Below, in pieces: positions 38,906 to 47,992 of a stretch of DNA of 64,000 nt. Within the stretch, counting starts at the first letter, position 1; each line of letters begins with the position of its first letter. The stretch lies in NCBI RefSeq assembly GCF_003206615.1, contig NZ_PZJW01000007.1, positions 124,001 through 188,000 on the forward strand. Direction: 5' to 3'. The notes beneath the pieces were generated by a model. It searched no databases. It was given only the letters and a program-made list of their open reading frames with translations, and had not been told where the DNA came from. This DNA is from Salinicola acroporae. Lineage in GTDB: Bacteria > Pseudomonadota > Gammaproteobacteria > Pseudomonadales > Halomonadaceae. Position numbers and translations under genes: made by a program.

Positions 38906-39523
38906 TCAACTTTTCGCTATCAGTAGCGCGCCAGCGCCGATCATCAGCGATCCGGCGCTCCGGTTCAATCGGCGCTGCGCGCGGGGCGAACGCAAGGCTC
39001 GCCGCGCTCTGGCCGCACTGGCAGCGATCAGGCAGAGCCCTGCCATCAAGCCAGCGACCGTCAGCACGATCAACAGCGCCAGGGCGGAACCGCCGAGCCG
39101 CTCGAGGTCGACGAACGTGGGTAAAAAAGCGATATAGAACAGGATCACCTTGGGATTCGAGGCAGAGATAAGAAATCCCTGCGCGCCCCCGGCCAGATTG
39201 CCCCCCGACTGACCGGGCGACGCCACCTCGGCGCTTTGCACCGGCGCTCTCCACAACTTCCAACCGAGATAGAAAAGATATAGCGCCCCCAGGATCCGGA
39301 TCACGCCGAAGACTTCCCCCCAGTGCTCGGCGATGGTGGCCAAGCCGAAGGTCGCGAGCAGCAGATAGAGCACGTCGCTGAGTATCATGCCCGCCGCCAT
39401 CGACAGGCATCGACGAAAGCCCGCGTTCATGCCCGTGGCGATCAGCGCGAACACGCCCGGACCCGGCGTGATGGCGAACAGGAAAATGGCCAGCAGGTAG
39501 GTGACGGCACTTTCGAGAGACAT
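38906..39523 (-). CDS. LysE/RhtB-family amino-acid exporter
   Basis: The 205-residue membrane protein starts MSLESAVTYLLAIFLFAITP followed by GPG, the family's N-terminal helix and signature (PGPGVFAL). Six helices are expected. LYLFYLGWKLWR and GFLISASNPKVILFYIAFLP are further LysE blocks. It exports an amino acid or analogue, unspecified. Convergent with queH with 23 bases between stops. Confidence 0.88.
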   Translation of the reverse strand: MSLESAVTYLLAIFLFAITPGPGVFALIATGMNAGFRRCLSMAAGMILSDVLYLLLATFGLATIAEHWGEVFGVIRILGALYLFYLGWKLWRAPVQSAEVASPGQSGGNLAGGAQGFLISASNPKVILFYIAFLPTFVDLERLGGSALALLIVLTVAGLMAGLCLIAASAARARRALRSPRAQRRLNRSAGSLMIGAGALLIAKS

Positions 39524-39596
39524 GGCGTGGACCCACAATCGAGGCGATGAAGCGCGATTGTCGGCCTGACGCCCCTGCAGCGCAACCCGTCAACGC

Positions 39597-39625
39597 AAGC
39601 GGCGGCGCATGATGCGCCGCCGCTT
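39597..39625. terminator. Perfect 14-bp inverted repeat
   Basis: AAGCGGCGGCGCAT and its exact complement are separated by a single base (39611), giving a long stem with a minimal loop. It lies 26 bases after the small lipoprotein gene, for which it is the probable terminator, and 74 bases upstream of the LysE-family gene. No T tract follows. Confidence 0.5.
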
Positions 39626-39650
39626 GTGACCGGTCGAGACAGCGAATGCC

Positions 39651-39854
39651 TCAGCAGTTCCCTTTTTTCGCCTGCCCCGGCGGACAGAAGTCACCGTCGC
39701 CGTGACGATGATCACCGTCACCAATGATTACCGCGGGCTCGGACTCGATGCGTGCCGGATGGTAACTGCAGGCACTCAGCATCACCATCGCCAACACCGC
39801 CCAAGTCGCCATGATCAACCAGCGCGATCGTTGTATTGCCTTGTCGTTTACCAC
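39651..39854 (-). CDS. Small lipoprotein, function unknown
   Basis: The 67-residue product starts at a GTG with GAGGAG 6 bases upstream. It has a basic N-terminus, a hydrophobic stretch (WLIMATWAVLAMVML) and a lipobox LSAC with Cys29, so it should be lipidated and sit in an envelope membrane. The mature 39 residues contain a His/Asp/Gly-rich segment (IIGDGDHRHGDGDFC) and end CPPGQAKKGNC. The two cysteines and the HxH group might bind metal; that is speculation. The tail FCPPGQAKKG occurs in other small gammaproteobacterial lipoproteins as I recall, but no function is known to me. Confidence 0.75.
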   Translation of the reverse strand: MVNDKAIQRSRWLIMATWAVLAMVMLSACSYHPARIESEPAVIIGDGDHRHGDGDFCPPGQAKKGNC

Positions 39855-39943
39855 GTCATGCTCCTCGTTCCTTCGCCGATCGTCACGCCGGCGTCACCGT
39901 CAGCATACCATGACGCCCTTTTGCGGCATGCCAGAGGCCAATC

Positions 39944-42373
39944 TCAACGCCCGAACACGACCTTGGCGACATCCTGGTAGACCTTGGCGAAATGCACGGT
40001 CATTCCCGCCTTGAGATAGTCCGGCAACTCGTCGTAATCGCGCTTGTTGGCCTCAGGCAGGATCAGTTCGAAGATGTCGCTGCGCCGGGCAGCGATCACC
40101 TTCTCGCGGATGCCGCCGACCGGAAGCACCTGCCCGGTCAGGGTCAGCTCGCCGGTCATCGCCAGCGGCCTGTCGATGCTCTGGTTCCGGGCCAGCGACA
40201 TCAGCGCCGTGGTCATGGTCACGCCCGCCGAAGGGCCATCCTTGGGCGTGGCACCCTCTGGCACATGGAGATGGACGAAGGCGTCGTTGAAGAAGTCGGC
40301 GTCGGCGCCGTACTCACCCAGGTGGCCCAGGGTGTAGCTGTAGGCGATATTGGCCGACTCCTGCATCACCTCACCCAGCTTGCCGGTGAGCTTGAAGCCA
40401 CGTGTCAGCGCATGCACCTTGGTCGCTTCGATCGGCAGCGTGGCACCGCCCATCGCGGTCCAGGCCAGTCCGGTGACCACGCCGACGCCCTTGAGCACCT
40501 TCTCCTTGCGGAACAGCGGCGCGCCAAGGAACTCCTCCAGGTTGTTGACCGAGACCTTGACCGTCTCCTGGTTCTGCTCGAGCATCTTGACCGCCGCCTT
40601 GCGCACGATGCGGTGGAGCTGCTTCTCGAGCTGGCGTACGCCCGCCTCGCGGGCGTAGCCTTCGATCACCTGCTTGAGCGCGGCGTCGGTCAGGTTGATG
40701 CGTTTCTTGGGGATAAGATCGCGCTTGAGCAGTTTTGGCCACAGATGGTGCTTGGCGATCGCCATCTTCTCTTCGGCGATGTATCCCGACAGCCGAATCT
40801 GCTCCATGCGGTCGAGCAGCGGCCCCGGAATGGTGTCGAGCTGGTTGGCGGTACAGACGAACAGCACCTTGGAGAGATCCAGGCGCACGTCGAGATAGTG
40901 ATCGAGGAAATCGACATTCTGCTCGGGGTCGAGCACCTCCAGCAGCGCCGAGGCCGGATCGCCCTGGAACGACTGCCCCATCTTGTCGATCTCGTCGAGC
41001 ATGATCACCGGGTTCTCGACCTCCACCTCCTTGAGCGCCTGCACCAGCTTGCCCGGCATGGCACCGATATAGGTCCGGCGATGGCCCTTGATCTCCGCCT
41101 CGTCGCGCATGCCGCCCACCGAGAAACGGTAGAACTTGCGCCCCAGGGCATCGGCGATCGACCGGCCGACAGAGGTCTTGCCCACCCCGGGAGGGCCGAC
41201 CAGCAGCACGATGGAGCCGCCCACGTCGCCCTTGAACGAACCTTCCGCCAGGAACTCGATGATGCGCTCCTTGACGTCGTTCAACCCGTCGTGATCGCGA
41301 TCGAGCACACCGCGAGCCCGCTTGAGATCGAGCTGGTCCTCCGAAGTGATCCCCCAGGGGAGTGCCGTCAGCCAGTCGAGATAGTTGCGGGTGGTGCCAT
41401 ATTCCGGCGAGCCGGTCTCCAGCACCGATAGCTTGTTCAGCTCGTCGTCGATGCGTTCCTGAACCCGCTCTGGCACCCGCAGTGTCTCGAGACGGCCGCG
41501 AAAGGTATCGACATCGCTCTCGCGATCGTCCTTGGAGATGCCGAGCTCTTTCTGGATCACCTTGAGCTGCTCGCGAAGGAAGAACTCGCGCTGGCGCTCC
41601 TGCATCTGCGAGTTGACCTGCTCGCTGATCTGGTTCTGCAACTGGGCGACCTCGATCTCCTTGCGCAGCAGCGGCAGCACCTTCTGCATCCGGTCCATGA
41701 TCGGCAGGGTCTCGAGCACGTTCTGCAGCTCCTTGCCCTTGGCGGAGGTGATGGCTGCGGCGAAGTCGGTCAACGGCCCCGGCTCGTGCGGGCTGAAGCG
41801 GTTGAGATAACTCTTCAACTCCTCGCCGTAGAGCGGGTTGATGGGGAGCAGTTCCTTGATCCCGTTGATCAGTGACATCGCGTAGGCACGCGCTTCCTCC
41901 GCTTCCGCATCGACCGGCTCGCGAGGATAGGAGACCTCCACCAGGTAGGGCGGTGTCTTCGACAGCCAGCGGTGAATACGAAAGCGCCGCATCCCCTGAG
42001 CGATGAACTGAATCTGCTGCTCCTCGGTCTGGTTGCGATGCACCTTCACCGCCGTGCCGATCTCCGGGAAGCTGCCGGGGTTCAGTTCGTCCATGCCCAC
42101 GTCGCCGACGAACGCCACGCCCACCATGTGATGAGGGGTATTGGCGACGCGCTTCATGGTCTCCTCCCAGCGCTGGCGCTGGATGATCAGCGGCTGCACC
42201 TGAGCGGGGAAGAAAGGCCGGTTGTGGATGGGGAGGAGGTAGATCCGTTCCGGCAGATAATCACCGGAAGGGACGACGGCACCGGCGGCGTGCTGCGACT
42301 TGGGGTCGTCTCCAGGAGCGGTTTGGCTGGCTTCGAAGTAATCCGTGGCGTCGCGGTCGTGTTCGCTCATCAT
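39944..42373 (-). CDS. lon: ATP-dependent protease Lon
   Basis: Lon degrades misfolded and regulatory proteins. The 809-residue product has an N-terminal substrate domain ([20 protein letters not shown]), a AAA+ module with Walker [10 protein letters not shown] and Walker [11 protein letters not shown], and a C-terminal serine protease with the catalytic serine in [10 protein letters not shown] and lysine in [12 protein letters not shown]. It is not flanked by clpX or hupB, the usual partners of the main Lon in gammaproteobacteria, so it may be a second Lon paralogue like that of Pseudomonas. ATGs at 42373 and 42370 are both possible. Confidence 0.95.
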   Translation of the reverse strand: MMSEHDRDATDYFEASQTAPGDDPKSQHAAGAVVPSGDYLPERIYLLPIHNRPFFPAQVQPLIIQRQRWEETMKRVANTPHHMVGVAFVGDVGMDELNPGSFPEIGTAVKVHRNQTEEQQIQFIAQGMRRFRIHRWLSKTPPYLVEVSYPREPVDAEAEEARAYAMSLINGIKELLPINPLYGEELKSYLNRFSPHEPGPLTDFAAAITSAKGKELQNVLETLPIMDRMQKVLPLLRKEIEVAQLQNQISEQVNSQMQERQREFFLREQLKVIQKELGISKDDRESDVDTFRGRLETLRVPERVQERIDDELNKLSVLETGSPEYGTTRNYLDWLTALPWGITSEDQLDLKRARGVLDRDHDGLNDVKERIIEFLAEGSFKGDVGGSIVLLVGPPGVGKTSVGRSIADALGRKFYRFSVGGMRDEAEIKGHRRTYIGAMPGKLVQALKEVEVENPVIMLDEIDKMGQSFQGDPASALLEVLDPEQNVDFLDHYLDVRLDLSKVLFVCTANQLDTIPGPLLDRMEQIRLSGYIAEEKMAIAKHHLWPKLLKRDLIPKKRINLTDAALKQVIEGYAREAGVRQLEKQLHRIVRKAAVKMLEQNQETVKVSVNNLEEFLGAPLFRKEKVLKGVGVVTGLAWTAMGGATLPIEATKVHALTRGFKLTGKLGEVMQESANIAYSYTLGHLGEYGADADFFNDAFVHLHVPEGATPKDGPSAGVTMTTALMSLARNQSIDRPLAMTGELTLTGQVLPVGGIREKVIAARRSDIFELILPEANKRDYDELPDYLKAGMTVHFAKVYQDVAKVVFGR

Positions 42374-42473
42374 TCACCCTGAGTTCGAGGCCAAAGCTGG
42401 CCGAATGACCAAGGGATGTGGGCACCGGGGCGGGAGTTCAAGTCAGCGACTGGAGATCGCCGTGGAAATCATC

Positions 42474-42497
42474 GGGCCGCGCCCGCAAGCGCGACCC
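42474..42497 (-). terminator. Hairpin after the ydgA-family gene
   Basis: On the minus strand GGGTCGCGC and GCGCGGCCC pair over nine positions (one G-U) around a 6-base loop, starting 22 bases after the stop codon of the YdgA-family gene. Only a weak T run follows. Confidence 0.4.
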
Positions 42498-42519
42498 CTT
42501 CAGGCGCCCGAAAACGACG

Positions 42520-43845
42520 TCAGTTCGCGTCGTTCGCCGGCGGCAACAGCGGTATCCGCTGACCATCGATATCGAGAATGCCATCCGCCAGTTCGACCTG
42601 CAGCGGGTCGCTGCCCAGCGGCAGGCCGAGCGTCATCAGCAGCACTGCCGGCGCGCCCTCAAGAGTCAGACGGCCCTGCAGACGGCGCACGAACTCGCTC
42701 TCCAGCGACGCGTCGCTCATCGTCTCGGGATCCCAGTCTTCGATGCCGGCGCCGTCGAGACTGAGCTCTCCTTCACCGCGCATCTTCATGCCCAGCATCG
42801 GGCTGTCAGCGTCCAGATTCTCCAGCGACAGGCGTGGCGATCCCGCGAGCAGCGCCTGAATCGACGGTTGCAGCGGCGCCAACGCGGACTCCAGGGCCCG
42901 GTCGTCGTCAGCGTCGGCTGCGGCCTGTATCTCGGTCAGATTCTCTTCCAGCGCCTTCGTCAATGCCCGATAGGCGTCACCATCGATCCGATCCAGCGCC
43001 AGCGTAAAGCCGCCGCTGAAAACCGATTGATCATGGATTCGGGTATCGCCCAGATCGGCTTTCAGTTGCATCGTCAACTGATCGGCGTCGAGCGCCGCCT
43101 TCACCGTGTAGCCGATATCCCGGGTGATCACGCTGGGGCTGCCGCTGGGCGTGACCGTCGTGGTCGGGAACGTCAGCGCCATTTGCTGGCGGAAAGCCTG
43201 GTCGTCGCCCTCGAACGTTCCGGAAACCGTCGCCCCCTCGATCAGGACATCGGCCTGGTCGTCGGTCAGTCTTAGCCGCGGCACCGCGCCTTTCAACGTG
43301 ACACGATCGTCGACCTGCTCGAGGTCGAGCGTCGATTCGGCAGACTCCAGTTGCATGTCGCGAGCCGGCGTCATCTCCCCCGCGACTTCTCGCGCCGGCA
43401 CGGTGACCGTCTGCGAGAAACTCGGTAGGATGAAGTGGCCCTCCAGCTTCTGTTCGCGGGTCAGGAAGCGCCCACTCCAGGTCATCGGCCCCTGGCTCTC
43501 GAGGACGTCGCCGAACAGCAACCGGCCGTCGCCGTCCGTCACCTGGGTTTCGCCATCCAGCGTCGTCTCGAGCAGGCCATGATTCGCCCGATACGGGATC
43601 TCGATGGAGACGGCATTCGCGTCCCGCGCTACCGCCACGTAGCGGGCCTCGATGCGGCCGGAGGAGTGAAACCAGCCGCTGTCGACATCCTCGCGCGAGA
43701 CGTTCCAGTCGGGGCGAGCGTCAAGCCGCGCGACCAGCTTGTCCATCTCGCTATCGAAGCGCTGGCTGGAATAGGCCTGAGCCCCCAGGTAACCGCCGCC
43801 AGCCAACACGATCACGACCGCTCCTGCGATCATCCATTTACGCAT
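42520..43845 (-). CDS. YdgA family (DUF945) protein
   Basis: The 441-residue protein has one N-terminal membrane anchor (MIAGAVVIVLAGGGYLGAQAY) and a long periplasmic part of repeated beta-type segments. The start (GAQAYSSQRFDSEMDKLVARLD) and the SGRFLTREQKLEGHF and DLGDTRIHDQSVFSGGFTLALDRID segments match the DUF945/YdgA family. Its function is unknown; E. coli YdgA is an inner-membrane protein. Cut off from lon by 146 bases. Confidence 0.8.
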   Translation of the reverse strand: MRKWMIAGAVVIVLAGGGYLGAQAYSSQRFDSEMDKLVARLDARPDWNVSREDVDSGWFHSSGRIEARYVAVARDANAVSIEIPYRANHGLLETTLDGETQVTDGDGRLLFGDVLESQGPMTWSGRFLTREQKLEGHFILPSFSQTVTVPAREVAGEMTPARDMQLESAESTLDLEQVDDRVTLKGAVPRLRLTDDQADVLIEGATVSGTFEGDDQAFRQQMALTFPTTTVTPSGSPSVITRDIGYTVKAALDADQLTMQLKADLGDTRIHDQSVFSGGFTLALDRIDGDAYRALTKALEENLTEIQAAADADDDRALESALAPLQPSIQALLAGSPRLSLENLDADSPMLGMKMRGEGELSLDGAGIEDWDPETMSDASLESEFVRRLQGRLTLEGAPAVLLMTLGLPLGSDPLQVELADGILDIDGQRIPLLPPANDAN

Positions 43846-44123
43846 GCACTGCTCCAGACGTTGACGATAGAAATGCGGTTAGGAGAACACGGCATCAATG
43901 CCTGCTCGGGCGAATCGCTACGGGGTACTGGGACGCCAGTCCGATCGACACTTGCCCAACGCCATGTCGTGACTCGTGCTCCATGTCCCTTGCGCCTTGC
44001 GCTTCACCTTGCTCGTCGTCGTACTCGACGCTTGCCGGGAGCCCCAATAATGCGACCTTCCCGGGCGACGTCTCGGGCCCCTGTCAGCGACTGACCTTGT
44101 TCTCGTGATTCGTGATTCGCGGC

Positions 44124-44597
44124 TCAATGCAGCCAGAACCAGAGGTGCATCGTGCTCCAGGCATACACGCCGGCAAGGATATCGTCGAACATGATGCCGA
44201 TCCCCCCGGCGACCCGGCGGTCCACCCACCGAATCGGCCAGGGCTTGAGGATATCGAAGACCCGGAACACCACGAATCCCCACAGCGCGGCCTCCCAGGA
44301 AAACGGAACCGCCGCCATCGTGAGCCAGTAGCCCACGAACTCGTCCCAAACGATACCCGAGTGATCGTGCACCCCGAGATCGCGGGAGGTCGTTTCGCAG
44401 AGCCAGATCCCGACCAGCGTCGCCACGCCCATCAGCCCCATGTAGATCGCCAGCGGCAGGCCCGACATCAACCAGTAGAAGGGTATTGCCGCCAGCGTCC
44501 CGAAAGTCCCGGGGGCGAACGGCACGGCACCACTGCCCAGCCCGAAGGCCAGGAAATGGGTCGGTCGGCGCCAGACACTCGCGGGAGCCCGGTTCAT
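44124..44597 (-). CDS. pgpA: Phosphatidylglycerophosphatase A
   Basis: PgpA dephosphorylates phosphatidylglycerol phosphate to phosphatidylglycerol at the inner membrane. The 157-residue product has the GAVPFAPGTFGTLAAIPFYW block, the D-rich VWDEFVGYWLTM and FRVFDILKPWPIRWVDR signatures, and three or four membrane segments. Its ATG overlaps the thiL stop as ATGA. Last gene of the nrdR-to-pgpA series; 278 bases without a gene separate it from the YdgA-family gene. Confidence 0.93.
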   Translation of the reverse strand: MNRAPASVWRRPTHFLAFGLGSGAVPFAPGTFGTLAAIPFYWLMSGLPLAIYMGLMGVATLVGIWLCETTSRDLGVHDHSGIVWDEFVGYWLTMAAVPFSWEAALWGFVVFRVFDILKPWPIRWVDRRVAGGIGIMFDDILAGVYAWSTMHLWFWLH

Positions 44598-45565
44598 GAG
44601 AGAACCTCCGGAAAGTGATCCCAACCCTGACGCTCGAGATAGCGGGAGTCGATGCCGTGAATGCCTTCGGCATCGACAATTCGCCCGATCGGCGTCAACG
44701 GCAGGTGGAGCGACGACAGACGGCGCTGCGCCTCGGCAAGATCTGCGGCAGCCACCGTTACCAGCAGCTCGTAGTCATCGCCACCATTGAGCACTCGCTG
44801 CCGCACCTCGTCCAGCTCCAGCGTCGCGCGTAGCGGCGTCGCCAGCGGCAACGCCTCGAGGTCGAGCCGGGCGCCTAGCCCGGAGGCGGAGAGCAGATGC
44901 TGGAGATCCGCCAGCAAGCCGTCGGAGATATCGATGGCGCTGGTGGCCAGCCCTCTCAGCAACGCCCCCGCCGACAGCCGAGGCTCGGGACGCAGATACG
45001 CCTCGAGCAGAGGATGCTCCGGGTTGCGCTCACCCTGCTGCCAGCGTGCAAGCCCTTCGGCCGCCCGTCCCGGATAGCCGGTCACCGCGACCAGGTCGCC
45101 TTCACGGGCTCCGCGACGCTGCAGCGCCTGCCCGGCCGGAACTTCGCCGTGGACCGTCACACCGATCGTCAGCGCACCGCGAGTGACATCGCCGCCGACC
45201 AGCTCGCAGCCGCTGCGTTCGGCCAATTCGCGGAAGCCGTCGGCGAAGGCCTCGAGCCACGCCGGATCGGCCGCGGGAAGCGTCAGCGCTAGGCAGCACC
45301 AGCGGGCTCTCGCGCCCATCGCGGCAAGATCGCTCAAGGCCACGGCCAGGGCGCGATGGCCGATGGCAGCAGGCGGTGCATCATGGGGGAAATGGATGTC
45401 GACCACAGAGGTATCGACGCTGACCGCCAGCTGCTGCCCCGGGGAGAGTGCCAGCACGGCGCAGTCGTCGCCGTTGCCGACGACGACATCGCTACGCCCG
45501 GCTGTCGCGGGCCGCGACAGGTAGCGAGCGATCAGGTCGAATTCGCTCAAGGAGGTGCGACTCAT
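44594..45565 (-). CDS. thiL: Thiamine-monophosphate kinase
   Basis: ThiL phosphorylates thiamine phosphate to the coenzyme thiamine diphosphate. The 323-residue product shows the N-terminal SEFDLIARYLSR, the nucleotide/Mg block VVGNGDDCAVLAL, DTSVVDIHFP, GDVTRGALTIGVTVHG and IDISDGLLADLQHLL, all typical. The ATG at 45565 is one base after the nusB stop; upstream in-frame start at 45595 lies inside nusB. Confidence 0.95.
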   Translation of the reverse strand: MSRTSLSEFDLIARYLSRPATAGRSDVVVGNGDDCAVLALSPGQQLAVSVDTSVVDIHFPHDAPPAAIGHRALAVALSDLAAMGARARWCCLALTLPAADPAWLEAFADGFRELAERSGCELVGGDVTRGALTIGVTVHGEVPAGQALQRRGAREGDLVAVTGYPGRAAEGLARWQQGERNPEHPLLEAYLRPEPRLSAGALLRGLATSAIDISDGLLADLQHLLSASGLGARLDLEALPLATPLRATLELDEVRQRVLNGGDDYELLVTVAAADLAEAQRRLSSLHLPLTPIGRIVDAEGIHGIDSRYLERQGWDHFPEVLS

Positions 45566-45566
45566 G

Positions 45567-46067
45567 TCAACGACGGCGTGCAGCGACCTCGGCACCCCGC
45601 AGCCGCGAGGCGAGCTTGTCGAGTATGCCGTTGACGTATTTGTGGCCGTCGGTGGCGCCGAATATCTTGGCCAGCTCCACCCCTTCGTTGATCACGGCCC
45701 GGTAGGGCACCTCGGGACGGCGCGACAACTCGTATGTGCCGAGGCGCAGAATCGCCAGTTCGATGCGGTCCAGATCCTCCAGGCGCCGATCGAGCAGCGG
45801 CGCAATCGCTGCGTCCAGCTCCGCGCGGTTGTTGGCCGTGTTGTGGAGCAGGTCGTGGAACAGCGCCTTGTCGGCAATCTCCATGACCTTGTGCCAGTTC
45901 TCGTGATCCTCAAGATCCTCATCGGCGATCTGGGAACGGAACTCGGCCTCGACGGCCGTGATCGACTTGCCGGTCATCTGCCACTGATAAAGCCCTTGGA
46001 CGGCAAGCTCTCGGGCGGCGCGGCGGGATTCCTGGGCCGGCGTCGGCTGACGTGACGGTGAACTCAT
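45567..46067 (-). CDS. nusB: Transcription antitermination factor NusB
   Basis: NusB, with NusE, binds boxA RNA and supports rRNA antitermination. The 166-residue all-helical protein shows [20 protein letters not shown] (residues 14-33), [16 protein letters not shown] and [32 protein letters not shown]. The start overlaps the ribH stop as ATGA, giving tight coupling with riboflavin synthesis, as in E. coli. Confidence 0.96.
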   Translation of the reverse strand: MSSPSRQPTPAQESRRAARELAVQGLYQWQMTGKSITAVEAEFRSQIADEDLEDHENWHKVMEIADKALFHDLLHNTANNRAELDAAIAPLLDRRLEDLDRIELAILRLGTYELSRRPEVPYRAVINEGVELAKIFGATDGHKYVNGILDKLASRLRGAEVAARRR

Positions 46068-46546
46068 GCCTCGCCTCCCAGCCGCTTGAACAGCGAGACC
46101 ATTTCCATCGCCGCCATGGCCGCCTCGGTGCCTTTGTTGCCAGCCTTGGTGCCGGCACGCTCGACGGCCTGGTCGATCGAGTTGACCGTCAGCACGCCAT
46201 TGGCAATGGGGGTCGCGAACTCCAATTGCAGGCTGCTCAACGACGAGTTGCAGTTGCCCGCGACATACTCGAAGTGCGGCGTGCCGCCACGGATCACCGC
46301 GCCCAGCGCGACGACGGCATCGGGCCGGGAAACCTGGAGTACGCGCTTGACCGCCAACGGCAGCTCCCAGGCGCCGGGGACATGGATCAGCTCGATGTTC
46401 TCTTCACTGACGCCATGCCGCGTCAGGCTGTCGACGGCGCCCTCGACGAGGCTGTCGACGACATGGTGATTGAAGCGGCCCACGACGATGGCGTAACGGC
46501 CATCGACATCGGTGAACTGACCTTCCAGTTGCGCGATCGGTTGCAT
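46064..46546 (-). CDS. ribH: 6,7-dimethyl-8-ribityllumazine synthase
   Basis: RibH condenses the pyrimidine precursor with dihydroxybutanone phosphate to form lumazine. The 160-residue product has the substrate-binding blocks [52 protein letters not shown] and FGVLT-equivalent [10 protein letters not shown]. The ATG at 46546 (MQPIAQLEG) is canonical; an upstream start at 46582 would add 12 residues. It lies 170 bases after ribB with no obvious terminator between. Confidence 0.95.
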   Translation of the reverse strand: MQPIAQLEGQFTDVDGRYAIVVGRFNHHVVDSLVEGAVDSLTRHGVSEENIELIHVPGAWELPLAVKRVLQVSRPDAVVALGAVIRGGTPHFEYVAGNCNSSLSSLQLEFATPIANGVLTVNSIDQAVERAGTKAGNKGTEAAMAAMEMVSLFKRLGGEA

Positions 46547-46716
46547 TGTCGGGTTCCGGATACACTGCGTCAGGTTCGTCATTCACTCGAACCTGAACGC
46601 GATAAAACAGACTGATTGGCCGGCGCCAGAACCTAGCGCTCGGCGCGCGAAGCCGGCCATCTTATCATGGCCGCGCGGCCATACCACGCTCACACGAGCG
46701 GTGACTCGAATCCAGG

Positions 46717-47850
46717 TCAGGCGTCGCCGCTGACCAGCTCGACCACCTCGAGATCGAAACCGGAGAGCGCCGAGAAGCGCCACGGCGAGCTCAACAGTCG
46801 CATCTTGCCGACACCGAGCTGACGCAGAATCTGCGCCCCGGTACCGATGGAGAGAAAATTCCCCGCCCCGTCGGTGGCGCTGTTGCGCGGCGACGCTCCC
46901 CGCCCCAGGACATCGTCGAGCTGCTGCTTGAAGTCGCCAAGCGGGCGCGCATCATCCAGCAGCACGAACACGCCCGACTCCGCCCGGCCGATCTCGGCCA
47001 GTGCCGTGTGGGCGGTCCAGTGGCTGTCCGCACGGCATAGCGCCAGTAGATCGCGGAGCGTATCGCCGCCATGCACCCGCACCGTGGTCGGCGTGTGCCG
47101 GGAGGGCTGCCCCTTGACCAGTGCCAGGTGATGCCTGTCCTGAACGTTGTCGTGGAAGACATGCATCGTCATGTCGCCGAAAGCCGTTCGCACCGGCATC
47201 TGCTCGATGGCATCGACGGTGCGCTCGTTGAGCATGCGATAGTGGATCAGATCGGCAATGGTGCCGATCTTGATGTCGTGTTCCGCCGCGAACCGCTCCA
47301 GCTCGGGCCGCCGCGCCATGGTACCGTCGTCGTTCATGATCTCGCAGATCACGCCCGTCGCTTCGAAACCGGCCATGGCCGCCAGATCGCAGGCCGCCTC
47401 GGTGTGGCCGGCACGCCGAAGCACGCCCCCCGGCTCCGCCATCAGCGGGAAGATATGCCCCGGCTGCACGATGTCTTCCGGCTTGGCGCCACGGGCCGCC
47501 GCGGCCCTGACCGTCAGGGCGCGGTCCGCCGCAGAGATGCCGGTGGAGACCCCTCTGGCAGCCTCGATGGAGACAGTGAACTTGGTACCGTAGCCGGAGC
47601 CGTTGTCGCTGACCATCAGCGGCAGCTTCAACTGCTGGCAACGTGATCTCGACATCGGCTGGCAGATCAGGCCGCGAGCATGGCGGGCCATGAAATTGAT
47701 GTGGCTGGCCTCGACACACTCGGCCGCCATGATGATGTCGCCCTCGTTCTCGCGATCCTCGTCATCCATCAGGATGACCATCCTGCCCTGCCGGATCTCT
47801 TCCAGCAGCACATCGATGCCGGCCAACTGATTCGATTGCGCTGTCGTCAT
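46717..47850 (-). CDS. ribB: 3,4-dihydroxy-2-butanone-4-phosphate synthase with degenerate GTP cyclohydrolase II-like domain (RibBX type)
   Basis: The 377-residue product has an N-terminal RibB domain (residues 1-200) with the active-site blocks MDDEDRENEGD, FMARHARGLIC, GISAADRA and GHTEAACDLAAMAG. The C-terminal part (about 205-377) is homologous to GTP cyclohydrolase II but lacks its zinc cysteines and catalytic signature (normally GDVFGSLRCDCG): here that region reads GGDTLRDLLALCRADSHW. So it should make dihydroxybutanone phosphate but not open GTP. Such hybrids are known in other gammaproteobacteria. The ATG at 47850 is used; an in-frame ATG at 47865 is possible. Confidence 0.92.
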   Translation of the reverse strand: MTTAQSNQLAGIDVLLEEIRQGRMVILMDDEDRENEGDIIMAAECVEASHINFMARHARGLICQPMSRSRCQQLKLPLMVSDNGSGYGTKFTVSIEAARGVSTGISAADRALTVRAAAARGAKPEDIVQPGHIFPLMAEPGGVLRRAGHTEAACDLAAMAGFEATGVICEIMNDDGTMARRPELERFAAEHDIKIGTIADLIHYRMLNERTVDAIEQMPVRTAFGDMTMHVFHDNVQDRHHLALVKGQPSRHTPTTVRVHGGDTLRDLLALCRADSHWTAHTALAEIGRAESGVFVLLDDARPLGDFKQQLDDVLGRGASPRNSATDGAGNFLSIGTGAQILRQLGVGKMRLLSSPWRFSALSGFDLEVVELVSGDA

Positions 47851-47992
47851 TGATGATTCGTCCAATGAAACCGCCGTCTACTGAAACCACCAAGGGTCGA
47901 TGCGGCACAGCCTACCTGTCGCGGGACGCGGACGCTACTGTCGGGTACTGGTGACACAGCGTGCGCCTGACGACGCCGCCATTCCGCCAGGC

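Noticed and set aside
39992-41431. A 479-codon plus-strand open frame
   Set aside because: It is antisense to lon and shows no domain.
47851-47992. FMN riboswitch or ribE remnant between ribD and ribB
   Set aside because: I could not find the conserved FMN-riboswitch core or any riboflavin synthase-like residues in any frame.
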